From DATCVR01 sp036566745 (GTDB lineage Bacteria > Actinomycetota > Actinomycetes > Jiangellales > Jiangellaceae): 27,791 bases of DNA. The DNA is taken from the NCBI GenBank assembly GCA_036566745.1, contig DATCVR010000109.1:1-27791 (forward strand), given 5' to 3'. Shown here one piece after another: positions 15,009 through 23,467 of this stretch (within the stretch, counting starts at the first letter, position 1; the number at the start of each line of letters is the position of its first letter). The notes under the pieces are model-generated. The model made no database searches. It saw only the letters and a list, made by a program, of their open reading frames with translations, and was not told the origin of the DNA. A program made the translations under genes and the position numbers.

Positions 15009-15775
15009 TCAGGCGAGCGTGAGGACACGGGGCCCGTCGTCGGTGATCGCCACGGTGTGCTCGACGTGGGCGCCGCGGCTGCCGTCGGCCGTGCGGAGCG
15101 ACCAGCCGTCGGGTCGATCACGTACGCATCGCCCCCGCCTGCGATGACCGCCGGCTCGATGGCGATGACGAGGCCGGTGCGCAGGCGCGGTCCGCGGCCA
15201 GGCGTGCCGTCGTTGGGCACGGCCGGGTCCTCGTGCATCGCTCGCCCGATGCCGTGGCCCCCGAAATCGGCGTGGATGCCGTACCCCTCGGCGCGGATCA
15301 CGGCCGCCACGGCCCGCGACAGCTCGCCCATGGCGACGCCGGGCCGAGCCGCCTCGATCCCCGCGGCGAGGGCGCGTTCGGCGGTGTCGATCAGGTGTAC
15401 GTCGCGCGGATCGGGCGGCCCGACGACGAAGCTGGTGGCGGCATCGCCGTGCCACCCGTCGACGGAGGCGCCGCAGTCGATGCTGAGGAGGTCGCCCGCG
15501 CGCAGCCGGTACGGCCCGGGGATGCCATGGAGCACGACGTCGTTGACCGACGCGCAGATGACGGCCGGGAACGGTGTGGGCGCGAAGCGGGGCTGGTAGC
15601 CGAGGAAGGACGAGGTCGCGCCAGCTCCGGCGATGACCGCCCGCGCGACCTCGTCCAGCTCGGTCAGGGACGTGCCCACGGTGGCCTTCGCCCGCACTGC
15701 GGCCAGGGCGTGCGCGACGACCCGCCCGGCCGCCCGCATGGCGTCGATCTCGCCAGGGGTCTTCAGTTCGATCAC
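15009..15775 (-). pseudogene. map: Type I methionine aminopeptidase with a one-base frameshift near the C-terminus
   Basis: It begins at GTG 15775 with GAGGA eight bases upstream. Residues 1-222 are a normal cytosolic MetAP, removing N-terminal Met from new proteins: His83 (VLHG), metal ligands Asp100 and Asp111 (SIDCGASVDGWHGDAA), His174 (GGHGIG) and Glu207 (IEP). After DAYVIDP the frame is lost; one base appears missing from a C-run near 15110-15113. The true ending (DGWSLRTADGSRGAHVEHT, then AITDDGPRVLTLA) is in the -1 frame up to the TGA at 15009. That gives a normal 255-residue protein with the last metal ligand, Glu239. Read without correction, the protein runs 271 residues to 14960 with an unrelated tail and lacks that Glu. 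It is either a recent pseudogene or a sequence error; another map gene probably exists elsewhere. Confidence 0.85.
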
Positions 15776-15800
15776 GGTGTCCGTCCTCGGTGGTGCGATA

Positions 15801-15819
15801 ACTATACCGGTATTACTAT
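15801..15819. promoter_or_regulatory. Divergent promoter/operator between map and the XRE gene
   Basis: ATACCGGTAT (15804-15813) is a perfect 10-bp palindrome. On the minus strand TATAGT (15806-15801, 5 of 6 to the -10 consensus) points to map. On the plus strand TACTAT (15814-15819) is a possible -10 for the XRE gene, placing its transcription start at or next to its ATG. A protein bound at the palindrome would cover both elements; the XRE product is the natural candidate. Confidence 0.5.
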
Positions 15820-15826
15820 CACGACC

Positions 15827-16123
15827 ATGGTCCGAGTCCCCCTGAGCGTCTCCGAGCGCGAACGCGGCGAGCGGCTCGGCGCCGTACTCCGCCGCAGCCG
15901 AGGCGAGCGCAGCATCGCCGAGGTCGCCACGGCGGCCGGCATCTCCGCCGAGACCCTCCGCAAGATCGAACGCGGCCGCATCCCGACACCCGCCTTCTTC
16001 ACGGTGACGGCCGTCGCCGACGTCCTGGGCGTTCCTCTCGACGATCTCCTCGCGGCGGTCATGTCCGGCCCTGTGGACACCGACGGCGATCAGTCGCGCC
16101 GACTGGCTACCCTTGGCCGGTGA
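15827..16123 (+). CDS. XRE-family helix-turn-helix regulator
   Basis: 98 residues from ATG 15827. A five-helix Cro/CI-type domain spans about 14-76: ERLGAVLRRSRGERSIAEVATAAGISAETLRKIERGRIPTPAFFTVTAVADVLGVPLDDLL, with the turn in AAGISAETLRKIE. The short tail is polar. No ribosome site precedes the ATG, and the probable -10 is only 7 bases away, so the message may be leaderless. Divergence from map across a palindrome suggests it controls itself and map. The TGA overlaps the argS GTG by four bases, so argS may be co-transcribed with it. Confidence 0.92.
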   Translation: MVRVPLSVSERERGERLGAVLRRSRGERSIAEVATAAGISAETLRKIERGRIPTPAFFTVTAVADVLGVPLDDLLAAVMSGPVDTDGDQSRRLATLGR

Positions 16124-17778
16124 CCCCAGAACAACTCGCCGCAGCGGTTCGCGATCTCCTCGCCGCCGCCGTCGCCGCAGGTGAGGTCTCCCTGCCCGAC
16201 GGCGCGCCCGATCACGTCACGATCGAGCGCCCGCGCAACCGCGACCACGGCGATTACGCCACCAACGTGGCCCTCCAGCTGGCGAAGAAGGCCGGCACCA
16301 ACCCGCGCGCGCTGGCCGAGCTGCTGGCCGCCCGCCTGCGTCAGGTCGGCGGCGTCGCCTCGGTCGACATCGCCGGGCCCGGGTTCCTCAACATCAAGGT
16401 GTCGGCGGCGGCCCAGGGTGAGCTCGCGCGCACCGTGGTCGAGGCCGGCGACGCCTACGGCTACAGCGACGTCCTGAGCGGCACTCGGCTGAACCTCGAG
16501 TTCATCTCGGCCAACCCCACCGGCCCGCTCCACCTCGGCCACGTCCGCTGGGCGGCCGTGGGCGACGCCATGGCCAGGGTCATCTCCGCGGCCGGCGCCG
16601 AGGTCACCCGCGAGTTCTACATCAACGACCGCGGCGCCCAGCTCGACCGCTTCGGCGCGTCGATCATGGCGCGCGCCCACGGTCGCGAGGTGCCCGAGGA
16701 CGGCTACCACGGCGAGTACGTCAACGACCTCGCCCGCTCCATCGTCGCCGAGCACCCCGAGTTCCTCGACCTGCCCGACGACGAGCAGCTCGTCGCCTTC
16801 CGCGAAGAGGGGTACCGCCTCCAGCTGGCCGAGCAACAGCGCCAGCTCGAGGAGTTCCGCACCCGCTTCGACGTCTGGTACTCCGAGCGCAGCCTCCACG
16901 ACAACGGCCGGGTCGAGCACGCCCTTGAGGTCCTGCGCGCGAAGGGGCACGTCTTCGAGGCCGACGGCGCGGTCTGGATGCGCACCACCGACTTCGGCGA
17001 CGACCGCGATCGCGTGTTGGTACGCACCAACGGCGCGTACACCTACTTCGCCTCCGACTCCGCGTACTACATCGACAAGCGCGAGCGCGGGTTCGACGTC
17101 TGCATCTACCTCCTCGGGGCCGACCACCACGGCTACGTCGGCCGGCTCAAGGCCATCGCGGCCTGTGCGGGCGACGACCCCGCGAAGAACCTCGAGGTGC
17201 CCATCGGCCAGCTGGTCAAGATCGTCGACAACGGCGTCGAGTTGCGGCTGTCCAAGCGGGCCGGCACCATGCTGACGCTCGCCGACGCCGTCGCGGCCTC
17301 CGGCGTCGACGCGCTGCGATATTCGTTGTGCCGGTACCCGGCCGACTCCCCGCTGACGCTGGACGTCGCCCAGATCACCAAGCAGACCTCGGACAACCCG
17401 GTCTTCTACGTCCAGTACGCCCACGCGCGGCTCTGTTCCATCCTGCGCAACGCCACCGAGCTCGGCCTCGACCGCGGCGAGCTGCGGCCGGAGCTGCTCG
17501 ACCACGAGAAGGAGTCGGTGCTGCTCGGCGCCCTGGCCGAGTTCCCCCGTGTGGTCTCCCAGGCCGCCGAGCTGCGCGAACCCCACCGCGTCGCCCGCTA
17601 CCTCGAAGACACCGCCGCCACGTTTCACAAGTTCTACGACGAGTGCCGTGTCCTCCCCATGGGCGACGAAGAGGCCACCGACATCCACCGCGCCCGGCTG
17701 TGGCTCGTCGAGGCCACTCGCGTGGTCCTCGCCAACGGCCTCGGCCTGCTGGGTGTCACGGCTCCGGAACGGATGTAG
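16120..17778 (+). CDS. argS: Arginyl-tRNA synthetase
   Basis: 552 residues from the GTG in the GTGA overlap. It charges tRNA-Arg with arginine using ATP. The N-terminal Arg-tRNA-synthetase additional domain (RPRNRDHGDYATNVALQLAKK, then PGFLNIKV) is followed by the class I nucleotide site with the HIGH-type motif HLGH (138-141, in FISANPTGPLHLGHVRW). FYINDRGAQ and the KMSKS-like LSKRAGT (about 377-383) come next. The alpha-helical DALR anticodon-binding domain closes the protein, ending GLLGVTAPERM. Length is normal. Three bases separate it from lysA, a conserved actinobacterial pairing. Confidence 0.98.
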   Translation: MTPEQLAAAVRDLLAAAVAAGEVSLPDGAPDHVTIERPRNRDHGDYATNVALQLAKKAGTNPRALAELLAARLRQVGGVASVDIAGPGFLNIKVSAAAQGELARTVVEAGDAYGYSDVLSGTRLNLEFISANPTGPLHLGHVRWAAVGDAMARVISAAGAEVTREFYINDRGAQLDRFGASIMARAHGREVPEDGYHGEYVNDLARSIVAEHPEFLDLPDDEQLVAFREEGYRLQLAEQQRQLEEFRTRFDVWYSERSLHDNGRVEHALEVLRAKGHVFEADGAVWMRTTDFGDDRDRVLVRTNGAYTYFASDSAYYIDKRERGFDVCIYLLGADHHGYVGRLKAIAACAGDDPAKNLEVPIGQLVKIVDNGVELRLSKRAGTMLTLADAVAASGVDALRYSLCRYPADSPLTLDVAQITKQTSDNPVFYVQYAHARLCSILRNATELGLDRGELRPELLDHEKESVLLGALAEFPRVVSQAAELREPHRVARYLEDTAATFHKFYDECRVLPMGDEEATDIHRARLWLVEATRVVLANGLGLLGVTAPERM

Positions 17779-17781
17779 CCG

Positions 17782-19200
17782 GTGCGCGCTCATGAAGCCG
17801 GTGCGCTCCACGCCGGCGCGGGCCACCGCGGGCCGTCCTGGCTGCGCGAACCCGACGACGTCAACGCCCTGTTCCCGGGGCTGTGGTCCGCGGGCGTCGA
17901 GCGTGGCGCCGACGGCGTGCTCCGCGTAGGCGGGCTCGACGTCCGTGCCGTGGCCGCCGAGTTCGGCACGCCCGTGTACGTCCTCGACGAGGCCGACTTC
18001 CGGACCCGCGCCCGGGCCTTCCGTGACGCGTTCTCCACGGCGTTCGGCGAGTTGTCCGGCGCCGATGTCTACTACGCCGGCAAGGCGTTCCTGTGCGGCG
18101 CCGTCGCCCGATGGGTCGCCGAGGAAGGTCTCGGCCTCGACGTCTGCTCCGGGGGCGAGCTGGCCGCCGCGTTGCGGGCCGGCTTCCCGGCCGAGCGGAT
18201 CGGCCTGCACGGCAACAACAAGTCCGAGGCCGAGCTGGTCCGGGCGCTCGACGCCGGGGTCGGCCGGATCATCGTCGACTCCTTCGACGAGATCGCCCGG
18301 CTGGCCCGGCTGGCGGCCGAGCGGGGCGTTCGGTCGCGGGTGATGGTCCGCACCACGGTCGGCGTCGAGGCTCACACCCACGAGTACATCGCCACCGCCC
18401 ACGAAGACCAGAAGTTCGGCTTCTCCATCGCCGGCGGCGCCGCGGCCGAGGCGGTGCGCCGTGTCCTCGCCGAGGCCTCGCTCGAGCTCGTCGGCCTCCA
18501 CTCCCACATCGGGTCGCAGATCTACGACGTCTCGGGGTTCGAGGTGGCCGCCCGCCGGGTGCTGGGGCTGCATGCCGCCATCCGCGACGACCACGGTGTC
18601 GAGCTGCCCGAGCTCGACCTGGGCGGCGGCTTCGGCATCGCGTACACCAGCCAGGATGACCCCCAGGAGCCCTCGGTGCTCGCCGCGGGGATGGCCGAGA
18701 TCGTCCGGCACGAATGCGCCGGGTACGGCCTGGCGGTGCCGCGCGTCAGCATCGAGCCGGGCCGCGCCATCGTCGGGCCCAGCACGTTCGCCCTCTACGA
18801 GGTCGGCACGGTCAAGCTGGTCGAGCTCGACGGCGGGGCCACTCGCACATACGTCTCGGTCGACGGCGGCATGAGCGACAACATCCGCACCGCCCTGTAC
18901 GACGCCGACTACTCCTGCACGCTGGCCTCGAGATCCTCCGAGGCCGCTCCGGTGCTGGCCAGGCTGGTGGGCAAGCACTGCGAGAGCGGCGACATCGTGG
19001 TCAAGGACGAGTTCCTGCCCGCCGACGTCCGGCCGGGCGACCTCGTCGCAGTCCCAGGCGCGGGCGCCTACTGCCGCAGCATGGCGAGCAACTACAACCA
19101 CGCGCCGCGGCCGCCGGTCGTGGCGGTGCGCGACGGCGTGGCACGAGTCATCGTCCGCCGCGAGACCGAGGACGACCTGCTGGCGCTCGACGTCGGCTAA
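17782..19200 (+). CDS. lysA: Diaminopimelate decarboxylase
   Basis: 472 residues from GTG 17782, three bases after argS. This PLP enzyme converts meso-diaminopimelate to L-lysine, the last step of lysine synthesis. The fold-type III alanine-racemase-like barrel carries Lys101 (YYAGKAF, Schiff base), HSHIGSQ (240-246), GGGFG (281-285) and EPGR (325-328) for the phosphate. The C-terminal beta domain carries Cys400 (CESGD), which contacts substrate in the partner subunit. The N-terminal extension of about 20 residues is common in actinobacteria. hom, usually the next gene, is displaced by 7.5 kb here. Confidence 0.98.
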   Translation: MRAHEAGALHAGAGHRGPSWLREPDDVNALFPGLWSAGVERGADGVLRVGGLDVRAVAAEFGTPVYVLDEADFRTRARAFRDAFSTAFGELSGADVYYAGKAFLCGAVARWVAEEGLGLDVCSGGELAAALRAGFPAERIGLHGNNKSEAELVRALDAGVGRIIVDSFDEIARLARLAAERGVRSRVMVRTTVGVEAHTHEYIATAHEDQKFGFSIAGGAAAEAVRRVLAEASLELVGLHSHIGSQIYDVSGFEVAARRVLGLHAAIRDDHGVELPELDLGGGFGIAYTSQDDPQEPSVLAAGMAEIVRHECAGYGLAVPRVSIEPGRAIVGPSTFALYEVGTVKLVELDGGATRTYVSVDGGMSDNIRTALYDADYSCTLASRSSEAAPVLARLVGKHCESGDIVVKDEFLPADVRPGDLVAVPGAGAYCRSMASNYNHAPRPPVVAVRDGVARVIVRRETEDDLLALDVG

Positions 19201-19216
19201 GCCGCCGCGCCGCGCG

Positions 19217-19765
19217 TCAGCTCACGGTCTCGGCCGCCCTCGCACGCCTGCGGATCGCCTGCAGCCACTCGCGCCGGATCAGTCCGCTGAAACCACGGAT
19301 GACCAGCCAGTACGCCCCGAAAGCACGCCGCGTCCGAGGGTCACCGGCCCACACCCGGGTCTCGGTACTCAGCCGAGCGCCGTCGTAGCTGAAGTCGAAG
19401 CCGATCTTGATATGCCCCGGTTCGTCGAACCCCGCGAACCTGGACACGTCGCCGGCCCACGACGGCGTCGGATGGCCGGTCGCCGACAGCTGGGCCGCCG
19501 GTGTCGCGCCGACGACCAGGTCGTGGTCGGTCCGCACCAGCACCCCGAACGCGCCGGTCCGGAAGAAGTCGAAAACCGGCCGGTCGCCACCGAAAGCACC
19601 GCGCCACATCGTGCGCACGCCGAGCAGCGCCCGGAACATCGGCACCTCGGCCCAGGTGACGTCCTCGGCCGCGCGCATCACGACCTCGGGCTCGGCCGCG
19701 AGGGCAACGCCGTGCCGCTCGCGAAAGTGCCAGGCCGGCATGGCTTCGTCCAGACGCCTGCCCAT
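19217..19765 (-). CDS. Conserved hypothetical protein, probably SRPBCC-like
   Basis: 182 residues from ATG 19765 (MGRRLDEAMPAWHFRERHG), chosen because GGGAG is five bases upstream; the open frame continues to 20518 but crosses the ABC gene on the other strand. The sequence has alternating strands: VMRAAEDVTWAEVPMFRALLGVR, FGVLVRTDHDLVVGATP, PGHIKIGFDFSYDGARLSTETRVWAGDPRTRRAFGAYW, then a closing helix LVIRGFSGLIRREWLQAIRRRA. This layout of strands then a long C-terminal helix is that of the Bet v1/SRPBCC lipid-binding fold. No catalytic residues can be named. It is convergent with lysA, 16 bases away. Confidence 0.76.
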   Translation of the reverse strand: MGRRLDEAMPAWHFRERHGVALAAEPEVVMRAAEDVTWAEVPMFRALLGVRTMWRGAFGGDRPVFDFFRTGAFGVLVRTDHDLVVGATPAAQLSATGHPTPSWAGDVSRFAGFDEPGHIKIGFDFSYDGARLSTETRVWAGDPRTRRAFGAYWLVIRGFSGLIRREWLQAIRRRARAAETVS

Positions 19766-19864
19766 GGCGGCTCCCGTCTCGTGAAGGCTCCGAACGCCTC
19801 CACAATCGCCGACCTCGGCCCCGGCGGGCTTCCCCCGGGCAGGGGAGTTCGACGGCCGCCGCCT

Positions 19865-19876
19865 GACAACTGTCAT
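19865..19876. promoter_or_regulatory. Inverted repeat upstream of the ABC exporter operon
   Basis: TGACA-AC-TGTCA lies 59 bases before the ABC ATPase start, with CTGACA (19864-19869) resembling a -35 box. No good -10 is found at the right distance. It is a possible binding site for the response regulator encoded later in the same operon. The remaining bases of the 169-base gap (19766-19934) show nothing else clear. Confidence 0.35.
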
Positions 19877-19934
19877 GCCGAGGACAGGACGTGGGTGATC
19901 CCGTCGCGGTCTTCGTGCGCGCCAGCCTGGAGAC

Positions 19935-20852
19935 ATGACCGACACCACGTTCGCCGCGGACAAGTCGGCATTCGCCGTCCGGCTCGCCGGACTGCACAAG
20001 ACCTTCGGCGACGTCGTCGCCGTCGACAGCGTGGATCTCGACATCGCTCCCGGCGAGGTCGTCGCGCTGCTCGGCCCGAACGGCGCGGGCAAGTCCACCA
20101 CCGTCGACATGATGCTGGGGCTGACCCGCCCCGATGCCGGGACGGCGACGCTGTTCGGCCGCGCCCCGAGGCTGGCGGTGGACGCCGGGCTGGTCGGCGC
20201 GATGCTCCAGTCCGGCACCTTGCTGGAGGACACCACCGTGCGCGAGGTCGTCGCGTTGTTCGCATCCGTCCACCACGCGCCGATGCCCGTGGACGAGGTG
20301 CTCGAACGTGCGGGCATCGCCGACCTCGCCCGGCGCCAGGCCACCGAGCTGTCCGGGGGACAGACACAGCGGGTCAGGTTCGCGCTCGCGCTGGTGCCCG
20401 ACCCGGACCTGATCGTCCTCGACGAGCCCACCGTGGCGATGGACGTCGCCGCGCGCCGGGCCTTCTGGGCGACGATGCGGGACCTGGCCGCGGCCGGGCG
20501 GACCGTCGTGTTCGCCACCCACTACCTCGAGGAGGCCGACGAGTTCGCCGACCGCATCGTGCTGATGCGCCAGGGCGTGATCGTCGCAGACGGCTCACCG
20601 CGGCACATCAAGGCGATCGTGGCGGTGCGCACGATCAGCGCGGTGGTGCCCGACGTCGCGACGTTGCCCCCGGGCCTCTTCGGCGACGCGGACGTGCGGG
20701 TCGAGGGCCACACGGTCGAGATCCGGACCCCCGACACCGACGCCGCCCTGCGCACCCTGCTCGACGCCTCGCCGTCCGCCCACGACATCGAGGTGGCCGG
20801 AGCCGGCCTCGAAGAGGCCTTCGTGACCCTGACCCACCAGGAGCAGTCGTGA
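19935..20852 (+). CDS. ABC-2-type exporter, ATP-binding protein
   Basis: 305 residues. Walker A GPNGAGKST (47-55), signature LSGGQ (139-143), Walker B LIVLDEPT (159-166) and the switch His196 (ATHYLEEAD) are all intact. After the nucleotide-binding domain comes a C-terminal region (about 220-305) ending in the GAGLEEAFVTLTH motif typical of DrrA/CcmA-like exporters of drugs or lipids. Ribosome site and start are GGAGAC-ATG. The TGA overlaps the GTG of the permease gene. Together with that permease and the downstream two-component genes it forms a four-gene unit linked by 4-base overlaps, a layout shared with signal-controlled antibiotic or membrane-stress exporters. Confidence 0.95.
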   Translation: MTDTTFAADKSAFAVRLAGLHKTFGDVVAVDSVDLDIAPGEVVALLGPNGAGKSTTVDMMLGLTRPDAGTATLFGRAPRLAVDAGLVGAMLQSGTLLEDTTVREVVALFASVHHAPMPVDEVLERAGIADLARRQATELSGGQTQRVRFALALVPDPDLIVLDEPTVAMDVAARRAFWATMRDLAAAGRTVVFATHYLEEADEFADRIVLMRQGVIVADGSPRHIKAIVAVRTISAVVPDVATLPPGLFGDADVRVEGHTVEIRTPDTDAALRTLLDASPSAHDIEVAGAGLEEAFVTLTHQEQS

Positions 20853-21559
20853 ACCTGACCTATACCGGCCTCGAACTGCGCCGCATGATGCGCGACCGCA
20901 AGGCCCTGATCCTGACCATCGGCATGCCGCTGGGACTGTTCCTGCTCTACGACTCGATGTGGGGGAGCGACTCCGGCGCCACGTCGACGCTCATGGTGAT
21001 GATGGCCGTGTTCGCGGTGCTCGCCTGCACGGTGTCGGCGGGTGGGCGGATCTCGCAGGAGCGACACAGCGGGTGGACCCGGCAGCTGCGCCTCTCGGCG
21101 TTGCGGCCCGGATCGTACGTCGTGACGAAGGCCATGGTCGCGGTGGTCATGGCGATGCTGGCCGCGAGCCTCGTCTTCGCCGCCGGCGTGCTCATGCACT
21201 CCTCGACCGCCGTGCCGGAGCTGGCCGAGGCACTGGCGACGCTGTGGGCCGGCAGCATCCCGTTCGCTCTGCTGGGCATCCTGGTCGGGTACACCGGCAG
21301 CGCCGCGACGGCCCAGCCGCTGGGCATGATGGTCATGCTCCTCAACGCCTTCCTGGGCGGGGTGTTCGTCCCGATCGACCAGATGCCGGACGCCATGGCC
21401 GCCGCCGCGAGGTGGTTCCCGTCCTACTGGCTGAACCAGCTGGCGCAGGCACCGTTCGGGGCCTCCGTCGACATCGCGCAGGGCGTGCTGGTCCTCGGGG
21501 CGTGGACGCTCGGGCTGGCCGCGCTGGTCCGGTGGCGGCATCGCGTCGCCACCGGGTGA
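20849..21559 (+). CDS. ABC-2-type exporter, membrane protein
   Basis: 236 residues from the GTG in the GTGA overlap. Six hydrophobic segments are visible, starting ALILTIGMPLGLFLLYDSMW and ending VLVLGAWTLGLAALVRW. Between them are SGWTRQLRLSALRPGSYVVTKA, the cytoplasmic coupling region of ABC-2 permeases, and LGGVFVPIDQMPDAM-AAARWFPSYWLNQL, the usual loop before the last helix. It pairs with the ATPase just upstream to form an exporter; whether the cargo is a drug, lipid or peptide cannot be told. It is of normal size for the DrrB-like group. Confidence 0.92.
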   Translation: MNLTYTGLELRRMMRDRKALILTIGMPLGLFLLYDSMWGSDSGATSTLMVMMAVFAVLACTVSAGGRISQERHSGWTRQLRLSALRPGSYVVTKAMVAVVMAMLAASLVFAAGVLMHSSTAVPELAEALATLWAGSIPFALLGILVGYTGSAATAQPLGMMVMLLNAFLGGVFVPIDQMPDAMAAAARWFPSYWLNQLAQAPFGASVDIAQGVLVLGAWTLGLAALVRWRHRVATG

Positions 21560-22794
21560 GACTCCTGGCTACCGTGTCGTCCGTGACCAGAACGGTGGTG
21601 GAGCGGCTGCGGGCGTGGGAGGCGGAGCCGGACACCGCGCGTCTGCCGTGGGTGATGCTCGCGGTGTGGGCGGCGTTGCTCGTGCCGGTCGTCGTGGGCA
21701 TCCACCAGCGCGATCTCGGCCCGGCCTGGACAGTGGGCGGGTACCTCGTCACGGCGGCCTTCGCGGCGACGTTCTTCCACGTCGTGGGGCAGGCGGTGCC
21801 ATATCGCCTGCGCGGCGAACTGCCACCCTCGCGGCTGCGGACCTGGGGGTTCGGCGTGCTGTGCGTCCTGGCCACCGGGGTCGTGGTGGCCGCGGGCGAG
21901 ACCGGTGTGGTCATGTGGTTCGCGATGAGCCAGGTGTCGCTGGTGCTCATGCCGCGGCGCGAGGCCTGGAGCTCGATCGCGAGCATCGTCGTCCTCGTCC
22001 TCGTGGTGCCGCGCGCGCTCGGGCTGGAGTGGCAGGTCAACCTCTGGTTCGCCGTGGCGATCCTGGGCTCGGCCTGGGCCAGCGACGCCATCTTCCGGAT
22101 GCGTGCGACCAACCGGGCGCTGGTGCGGGCGCAGGAGGAGAACGCCGCGCTGGCGGTCGAGCAGGAACGTCTGCGCTTCGCCCGCGACCTGCACGACATC
22201 GTCGGGCACAGCCTCACGGCGGCCGCGGTGAAGGCGCAGCTCGCGGGCCGGTTGGTCGGGGTCGACGACGACCGGGTGCGGTCCGAGATCGGCGAGGTCG
22301 AGGGTCTGGTGCGCGAGGCGCTGGGTGACGTCCGGACCACCGTGGCCGGGTACCGCGAGGTGACCCTGACCGTCGAACTCGTCCGCGCCGCCACCGTCCT
22401 CGACGCGGCCGGAATCCACGCGGAGCTGCCCACGGCCGTCGACGTCGTGCCCGGCGACCGGCGTGAGCTGTTCGGCTGGGTGGTCCGCGAGGCGATCACC
22501 AACGTCGTGCGGCACAGCGCGGCCCGCCACGTCCGGGTGGTGGTGGGCCGCGACCTCCTCGAGGTGATCGACGACGGCGTGGGCACCGACGGCGACGCCC
22601 ACGCCGCCGTGGGGTCCGGGCTGGCCGGGCTGCGGGAACGGGTCGAGGATCGCGGGGGACGGATGCGTGCTGGTCCCAGGGACGGCGGAGGGTGGCAGGT
22701 CGAGGTGAGCATGCCCGGCGTGGGTGCGCCAGGAGCGGGTACGCCAGGAGCGGGTACGCCCGACGCGACGACGCAGGGACCGGTGTCGCCGTGA
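21556..22794 (+). CDS. Sensor histidine kinase, NarL-system (DesK-like) type
   Basis: 412 residues if it begins at GTG 21556 in the overlap with the permease stop; GTG 21574 and 21583 are alternatives. Residues 30-180 hold about five membrane helices with almost no outside loops, so sensing is probably within the membrane. A short coiled coil (about 183-205) leads to the HisKA_3 box FARDLHDIVGH with phosphorylated His213. The ATPase domain follows: N-box REAITNVVRHS, G1 IDDGVG and G2 GSGLAGLRERVEDRGG. The final 30 residues are a Gly/Ala/Pro/Thr tail (GAGTP repeats). It should phosphorylate the response regulator encoded next and sense either exporter load or membrane state. Confidence 0.92.
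   Translation: MRLLATVSSVTRTVVERLRAWEAEPDTARLPWVMLAVWAALLVPVVVGIHQRDLGPAWTVGGYLVTAAFAATFFHVVGQAVPYRLRGELPPSRLRTWGFGVLCVLATGVVVAAGETGVVMWFAMSQVSLVLMPRREAWSSIASIVVLVLVVPRALGLEWQVNLWFAVAILGSAWASDAIFRMRATNRALVRAQEENAALAVEQERLRFARDLHDIVGHSLTAAAVKAQLAGRLVGVDDDRVRSEIGEVEGLVREALGDVRTTVAGYREVTLTVELVRAATVLDAAGIHAELPTAVDVVPGDRRELFGWVVREAITNVVRHSAARHVRVVVGRDLLEVIDDGVGTDGDAHAAVGSGLAGLRERVEDRGGRMRAGPRDGGGWQVEVSMPGVGAPGAGTPGAGTPDATTQGPVSP
22722..22760 (+). repeat. 15-bp tandem repeat in the kinase tail
   Basis: The unit GGGTACGCCAGGAGC occurs as 22722-22736 (one mismatch), 22737-22751 and a partial 9-base copy to 22760. It encodes GAGTP-type pentapeptides at the end of the histidine kinase, after its ATPase domain, so copy-number changes would leave both domains intact. 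Confidence 0.8.
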
Positions 22795-23396
22795 TCCGGC
22801 TGCTCATCGCGGACGACCAGGCTCTGGTGCGCGGAGCGCTGGCCGCTTTGCTCTCGCTGGAGCGCGACTTCGAGGTGGTGGCGCAGGTCGAGCGGGGCGA
22901 CGCCGTGGTCGAGGCGGCCGTCCGGACCCGTCCGGACGTCGCCCTGCTCGACGTCGAGATGCCGGGTCTGGACGGGATCGCGGCGGCGGCCGCCCTGCGC
23001 GATCAGCTGCCCGGATGCCGGGTGCTGGTGGTCACGACGTTCGGACGGCCGGGGTACCTGCGCCGCGCGTTCGAGGCAGGCGCCGGTGGGTTCGTGGTCA
23101 AGGACAGCCCGGCCGAGCAGTTGGCCGACGCGATCCGACGGGTCCACGCGGGCCTGCGGGTGGTCGACCCCGAGCTCGCCGTCGAGTCCCTGGCCTCCGG
23201 CGCCTCGCCGCTGACCGATCGGGAGGCGGACGTGCTGCGCGCGGCGCGCGACGGCTCGAGCGTGGCCGACCTGGCCGCGCTGCTGTTCCTGTCCGAGGGC
23301 ACGGTGCGCAACTACCTGTCCAGCGCGATCGGCAAGACCGGCACCCGCAATCGGGTCGAGGCCGTGCGGGTGGCCGAGCGCAACGGCTGGTTGTGA
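22791..23396 (+). CDS. Response regulator, NarL/LuxR type
   Basis: 201 residues from the GTG in the GTGA overlap with the kinase gene. The receiver domain has the acidic pair Asp8-Asp9 (IADDQ), phosphorylated Asp54 (LLDVEMPG), the Thr of VVTTFG and the Lys of FVVKDS. The LuxR-type DNA-binding domain (about 142-201) starts SPLTDREADVLRAARDGSSVADLAALLFLSEGTVRNYLSSAIGKTG. Its partner is clearly the adjoining kinase. The exporter genes upstream are the likely target, giving an autoregulated unit. Confidence 0.95.
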   Translation: MIRLLIADDQALVRGALAALLSLERDFEVVAQVERGDAVVEAAVRTRPDVALLDVEMPGLDGIAAAAALRDQLPGCRVLVVTTFGRPGYLRRAFEAGAGGFVVKDSPAEQLADAIRRVHAGLRVVDPELAVESLASGASPLTDREADVLRAARDGSSVADLAALLFLSEGTVRNYLSSAIGKTGTRNRVEAVRVAERNGWL

Positions 23397-23467
23397 CGGG
23401 ACCGTAGCGCAGGCCTGTCACTCGGACGGGGGAGCGTCGTCACCCCGATGCGTGAGGACCACGGGCG

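Noticed and set aside
16090..19101. A 1003-codon open frame on the minus strand across argS and lysA
   Set aside because: It is the mirror of two certain genes; its product is low-complexity Val/Gly/Asp/Arg-rich text with no domain, as expected antisense to GC3-biased codons.
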